Origin: Chloroflexota bacterium
Lineage (GTDB): Bacteria; Chloroflexota; Anaerolineae; Aggregatilineales; UBA2796
Assembly (NCBI GenBank): GCA_003695215.1
Contig: RFIM01000155.1
Coordinates: 1 to 18,933, forward strand
Direction: 5' to 3'
Length of the DNA: 18,933 nt
Position numbers and translations under genes: made by a program. The notes beneath the pieces were generated by a model. It ran no database searches and had not been told where the DNA came from. It saw only the letters and a program-made list of their open reading frames with translations. How positions within the stretch are numbered: position 1 is the stretch's first letter; every line of letters starts with the position of its first letter. Positions 16,641 to 18,933 of the stretch are shown piece after piece.

Positions 16641-17600
16641 ATGGCGGCGCTGGATTTGTTCACTTTTGGCGAGGCGCTCTTACGCCTGAGCGCGCCTGAG
16701 CCGCTGCGCCTTGAGCAAGCTGCCGCGCTTGAAGTGCACGTGGCAGGCGCCGAAAGCAACGTCGCCATTGCTTTGGCGCGGCTTGGCAAGCAGGTCGCTT
16801 GGTTCTCACGCTTGCCTGATGCGCCGCTCGGCCAGCTGGTGCTGAATTTCATACGGCAGCACGGCGTGGAGGTCAGCGATGTCATCAGTGCATCTGAAGA
16901 GCGCCTCGGCCTGCTCTTTTTAGAGCGCGGCATGCCGCCGCGCCCGACTCGCGTTTGGTATGACCGTGCGCACTCAGCAGCAAGCCGCTTGCAGCCAAGC
17001 GACCTGCCCATTGAGCGGCTGGCCTCAGCGCGGTGGCTGCACCTGACAGGCATCACGCCTGCCCTGAGTGACTCGTGCCTGGCAACCTGCCACGCAGCTG
17101 TTGCCCAAGCCAAACAACATCGTGTGAAAATTGCCTTTGACGTCAACTATCGCAGCCTGCTTTGGTCGCCGCAACGTGCGCGTGAGGCTTTGTCGCCGTT
17201 TTGCGCTGCAGCCGATCTGGTCTTCATCGCCTCACGGGATGCTGCGACCGTCTTCGAGATGCATGGCAATGCCACTACACAAGCCGAGAACCTGCAGCGC
17301 CTCTGGTCAGGCACGGTCATCGTGACAGATGGCGAGCGCGGCGCTGTAGCCCATGGCGCGGAAGGCACGCTGACGTGCGCCGCTTATCCGACGCGTATGG
17401 TCGAGCGGCTTGGCGTCGGTGATGCGTTCGCAGCGGGCGTCTTGTGCCGCGTGATGGAAGAGGCGCCGTTGGCTGAAGCCTTGCGATTCGGCGCGGCCAT
17501 GGCTGCGCTAAAGCTCAGCATGGGCGGCGATGTGGCGCTAGTGAGGCGCGATGAAGTCGAGGCGCTGATAGCAGGCGATAGCGCGCCGCTACACCGTTAA
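16641..17600 (+). CDS. PfkB-family sugar kinase, 2-keto-3-deoxygluconate kinase-like
   Basis: Predicted 319 aa, ATG 16641, three bases after the previous stop. Ribokinase-fold features in order: FTFGEALLRL (8-16), GAESNVAIALARLG (36-49), RVWYDRAHSAASRL (104-117), FDVNYRSLLW (166-175), VTDGERGA (228-235) and the C-terminal signature VERLGVGDAFAAG (254-266) with catalytic Asp261. The YDR-SAAS and FD.NYR.LW segments are typical of KDG kinases, which phosphorylate 2-keto-3-deoxygluconate to KDPG in sugar-acid and Entner-Doudoroff-type breakdown. The signature has RLGVGD instead of the common TTGAGD; the RxGxGD form also occurs in KDG kinases. Other sugar substrates remain possible. No aldolase or uronate genes are adjacent. 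Its TAA shares bases with the TAA of the facing minus-strand gene. Confidence 0.88.
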   Translation: MAALDLFTFGEALLRLSAPEPLRLEQAAALEVHVAGAESNVAIALARLGKQVAWFSRLPDAPLGQLVLNFIRQHGVEVSDVISASEERLGLLFLERGMPPRPTRVWYDRAHSAASRLQPSDLPIERLASARWLHLTGITPALSDSCLATCHAAVAQAKQHRVKIAFDVNYRSLLWSPQRAREALSPFCAAADLVFIASRDAATVFEMHGNATTQAENLQRLWSGTVIVTDGERGAVAHGAEGTLTCAAYPTRMVERLGVGDAFAAGVLCRVMEEAPLAEALRFGAAMAALKLSMGGDVALVRRDEVEALIAGDSAPLHR

Positions 17601-18355
17601 TCTACCGCTTGCAGGTAGTTGCGAACAGCCCAGCCCGTTCGATTAGGCGCGTTCACCTCACGCACTTCCCACCACTCGAAGCCACTGGCATTCTGCGGCC
17701 CGCTCATGATCATAAAGCGCGTCCGCTCAGGCGCCACGAAGAGCAACGTGGCACCTATGCCTGCGCCCGCCCGTATGTTCAGGCCATTTAAGCCAACACC
17801 GACGACCTCAACGATCACGCCTGGCCGAAACTCGCCCGATGGCAAAGTCGCAGTCGGCACGACCGTTGGTAGCGGCACGACTGTTGGCGGCTGAACTTGC
17901 GGCAAGGGCGTCAGCGTCGGCGGCGGCCCAACAGTGAACGTCGCTGTCACGACGATCACAATCGGCGTCTGGCCGCCTGGCGCCGCGCTACCGCCGACTG
18001 AATCGACTACAGCCCAAGCGCCTATGGCTGCCGCTGCCACAAAGGCGATCAACACTAACAGCGACCACCAAGGCAAGTACCAGCCGCTCTCGCGTTTGCT
18101 GGGGCGCTGCGGCAGTCGCCTGCGGGCAGGCGCTTTGGGCAATTCGGCGGGCTCATAGATGGGCGGCGGTGGTGGTGTGCGGCGCAAAGGCTGCGCTTGT
18201 CGGGTTTGGCGCGGCTCAGCGGGCGGCTGAGGCGCAGCCCGTGACGGCCTGTCGGGCGCGCTGCGCCTGATGGGCGTGGAACCAAGCGAGCGCGTCGGCT
18301 CTTCGGGCGCATCCTCATACTCAGTGGGGCTGTACGGATCTTCGTAGCGGCTCAT
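17597..18355 (-). CDS. Membrane-anchored protein with C-terminal SH3-like domain
   Basis: Predicted 252 aa from ATG 18355, which overlaps the polX stop as ATGA; an in-frame GTG at 18367 is possible but is nearly on top of the GAGGAG ribosome binding site (18375-18370). Residues 1-90 are a disordered cytoplasmic tail rich in Pro, Arg and acidic residues. About 95-117 is one membrane segment (WYLPWWSLLVLIAFVAAAAI). About 125-172 is a Thr/Pro/Val-rich linker of PTVVPLPT-type repeats. About 178-252 is a bacterial SH3-like domain: GLNIRAGAGIGATLLFVAPE, then WWEVREV and GWAVRNYLQ. The topology puts the SH3 domain outside, where such domains bind cell-wall or glycan material. Role unknown; joint translation with PolX is likely positional rather than functional. 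Confidence 0.85.
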   Translation of the reverse strand: MSRYEDPYSPTEYEDAPEEPTRSLGSTPIRRSAPDRPSRAAPQPPAEPRQTRQAQPLRRTPPPPPIYEPAELPKAPARRRLPQRPSKRESGWYLPWWSLLVLIAFVAAAAIGAWAVVDSVGGSAAPGGQTPIVIVVTATFTVGPPPTLTPLPQVQPPTVVPLPTVVPTATLPSGEFRPGVIVEVVGVGLNGLNIRAGAGIGATLLFVAPERTRFMIMSGPQNASGFEWWEVREVNAPNRTGWAVRNYLQAVD

Positions 18356-18933
18356 GCACGTATCCACTCCTCAAAGCGTTCGCGTGACCAGGTATTGATG
18401 ACCTGCTCAGGGCTTGCCCAAGCGCGGCGCGCCGTGCGCACGCCAAAGGGCAAGACGGCGAAATCCGCCGCTGAGTGTGCATCCGTGTTGATAGCAAGCT
18501 TGATGCCCAGCTTGAGCGCCTGGCGCGCGTGCGCGCTATCCAAATCGAGGCGATGCGGATTGGCATTGATCTCCAGCGCTGTATCCGTAGCGAGTGCCGC
18601 AGCGAAGATGGCGTCCATATCCAGATCAGCCGGCTCGCGCTCAGGGATCAGCTGGCCGCGTGGATGGCCGATGATATCTACGTGCGGATTGTTGATGGCG
18701 TTGAGCAAGCGCGCTGTGATGGTCGCTCGATCTTGGCGCAGGCCTGTGTGCAGCGAAGCGACCACGACGTCCAAGGCAGCCAGGACTTCGTCAGGATAGT
18801 CGAGTGTGCCATCAGCGCGAACTTCCAGCTCCACGCCGTGATAGATGCGCAGCGAATCGCCGAACTCAGCCTGGACGCGCGCGATCTCCTCGCGCTGAGC
18901 CAACAAACGCTCAAGGCTCAAGCCATTGGCAAC
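18352..18933 (-). CDS. polX: DNA polymerase X family, C-terminal PHP domain (partial)
   Basis: The frame is open to the window end, so only the last 193 residues are seen, beginning VANGLSLERLLAQREEI. It contains GVELEVRADGTLDYPDEVL, VVASLHTGLRQ, NPHVDIIGHPRG, ALEINANPHRLDL and LAINTDAHSAADF, the His/Glu/Asp metal ligands of a PHP phosphoesterase, and the ending EQVINTWSRERFEEW. This arrangement is that of bacterial PolX, whose C-terminal PHP domain gives a 3'-5' exonuclease and AP-endonuclease activity for base-excision repair. The N-terminal polymerase domain must lie beyond the window; a stand-alone PHP protein is the alternative but the sequence style fits PolX. The stop overlaps the start of the SH3-domain gene. 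Confidence 0.88.
   Translation of the reverse strand, partial: VANGLSLERLLAQREEIARVQAEFGDSLRIYHGVELEVRADGTLDYPDEVLAALDVVVASLHTGLRQDRATITARLLNAINNPHVDIIGHPRGQLIPEREPADLDMDAIFAAALATDTALEINANPHRLDLDSAHARQALKLGIKLAINTDAHSAADFAVLPFGVRTARRAWASPEQVINTWSRERFEEWIRA

Overview
This 18.9 kb window is ordinary-looking, GC-rich bacterial chromosome with tightly packed housekeeping and metabolic genes. I see no mobile element, CRISPR array, rRNA or phage gene. The gene set suggests a Chloroflexota (Anaerolineae-like) bacterium: a ClpC with a UVR domain, an endonuclease-type MutL, a bacterial PolX with a C-terminal PHP domain, a methylmalonyl-CoA mutase large subunit without its B12 domain, and a fused serine hydroxymethyltransferase/aminomethyltransferase. 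That assignment is inference from gene flavour and codon style (Gly GGC, Arg CGC and Ser AGC dominate), not from a marker gene.

Left part (1-3263). A small partial gene follows a ParB-fold gene that resembles the SbnI/SerK free serine kinases; both are on the minus strand. They diverge from mutL (+). mutL ends at a perfect 10-bp hairpin and faces an initiator tRNA-Met on the minus strand, which has a clear 17-bp-spaced promoter.

Central part (3264-8546). A Nudix hydrolase gene leads 49 bp into a 1061-codon gene that fuses a complete GlyA to a complete GcvT. Between the two enzymes lies a third segment that looks like a decayed partial copy of the GcvT folate-binding half. This is the most unusual object in the window. 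It meets an FGGY sugar kinase (minus, TTG start) tail-to-tail with one base between them.

Middle-right part (8547-12839). A secreted S33-type alpha/beta hydrolase with an added C-terminal domain (minus) is divergent from a CYTH-domain gene that overlaps the methylmalonyl-CoA mutase gene by ATGA (+). The two divergent promoters are near mirror images: each -10 box abuts a copy of the palindrome AGCGCGCT.

Right part (12840-18933). clpC (minus, own promoter) is divergent from a three-gene + operon: SAM methyltransferase, small unknown protein, and a PfkB kinase resembling KDG kinase. That operon meets a minus-strand pair, the end of polX followed by a membrane-anchored SH3-domain protein; the two facing stop codons share bases within TTAA.

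How they work together: the GlyA-GcvT fusion concentrates glycine/serine/one-carbon chemistry in one polypeptide. The nearby SbnI/SerK-like gene may also act on serine. The FGGY and PfkB kinases feed sugars or sugar acids into central metabolism. MCM handles propionyl-CoA-derived methylmalonyl-CoA. mutL, polX and clpC are maintenance functions.
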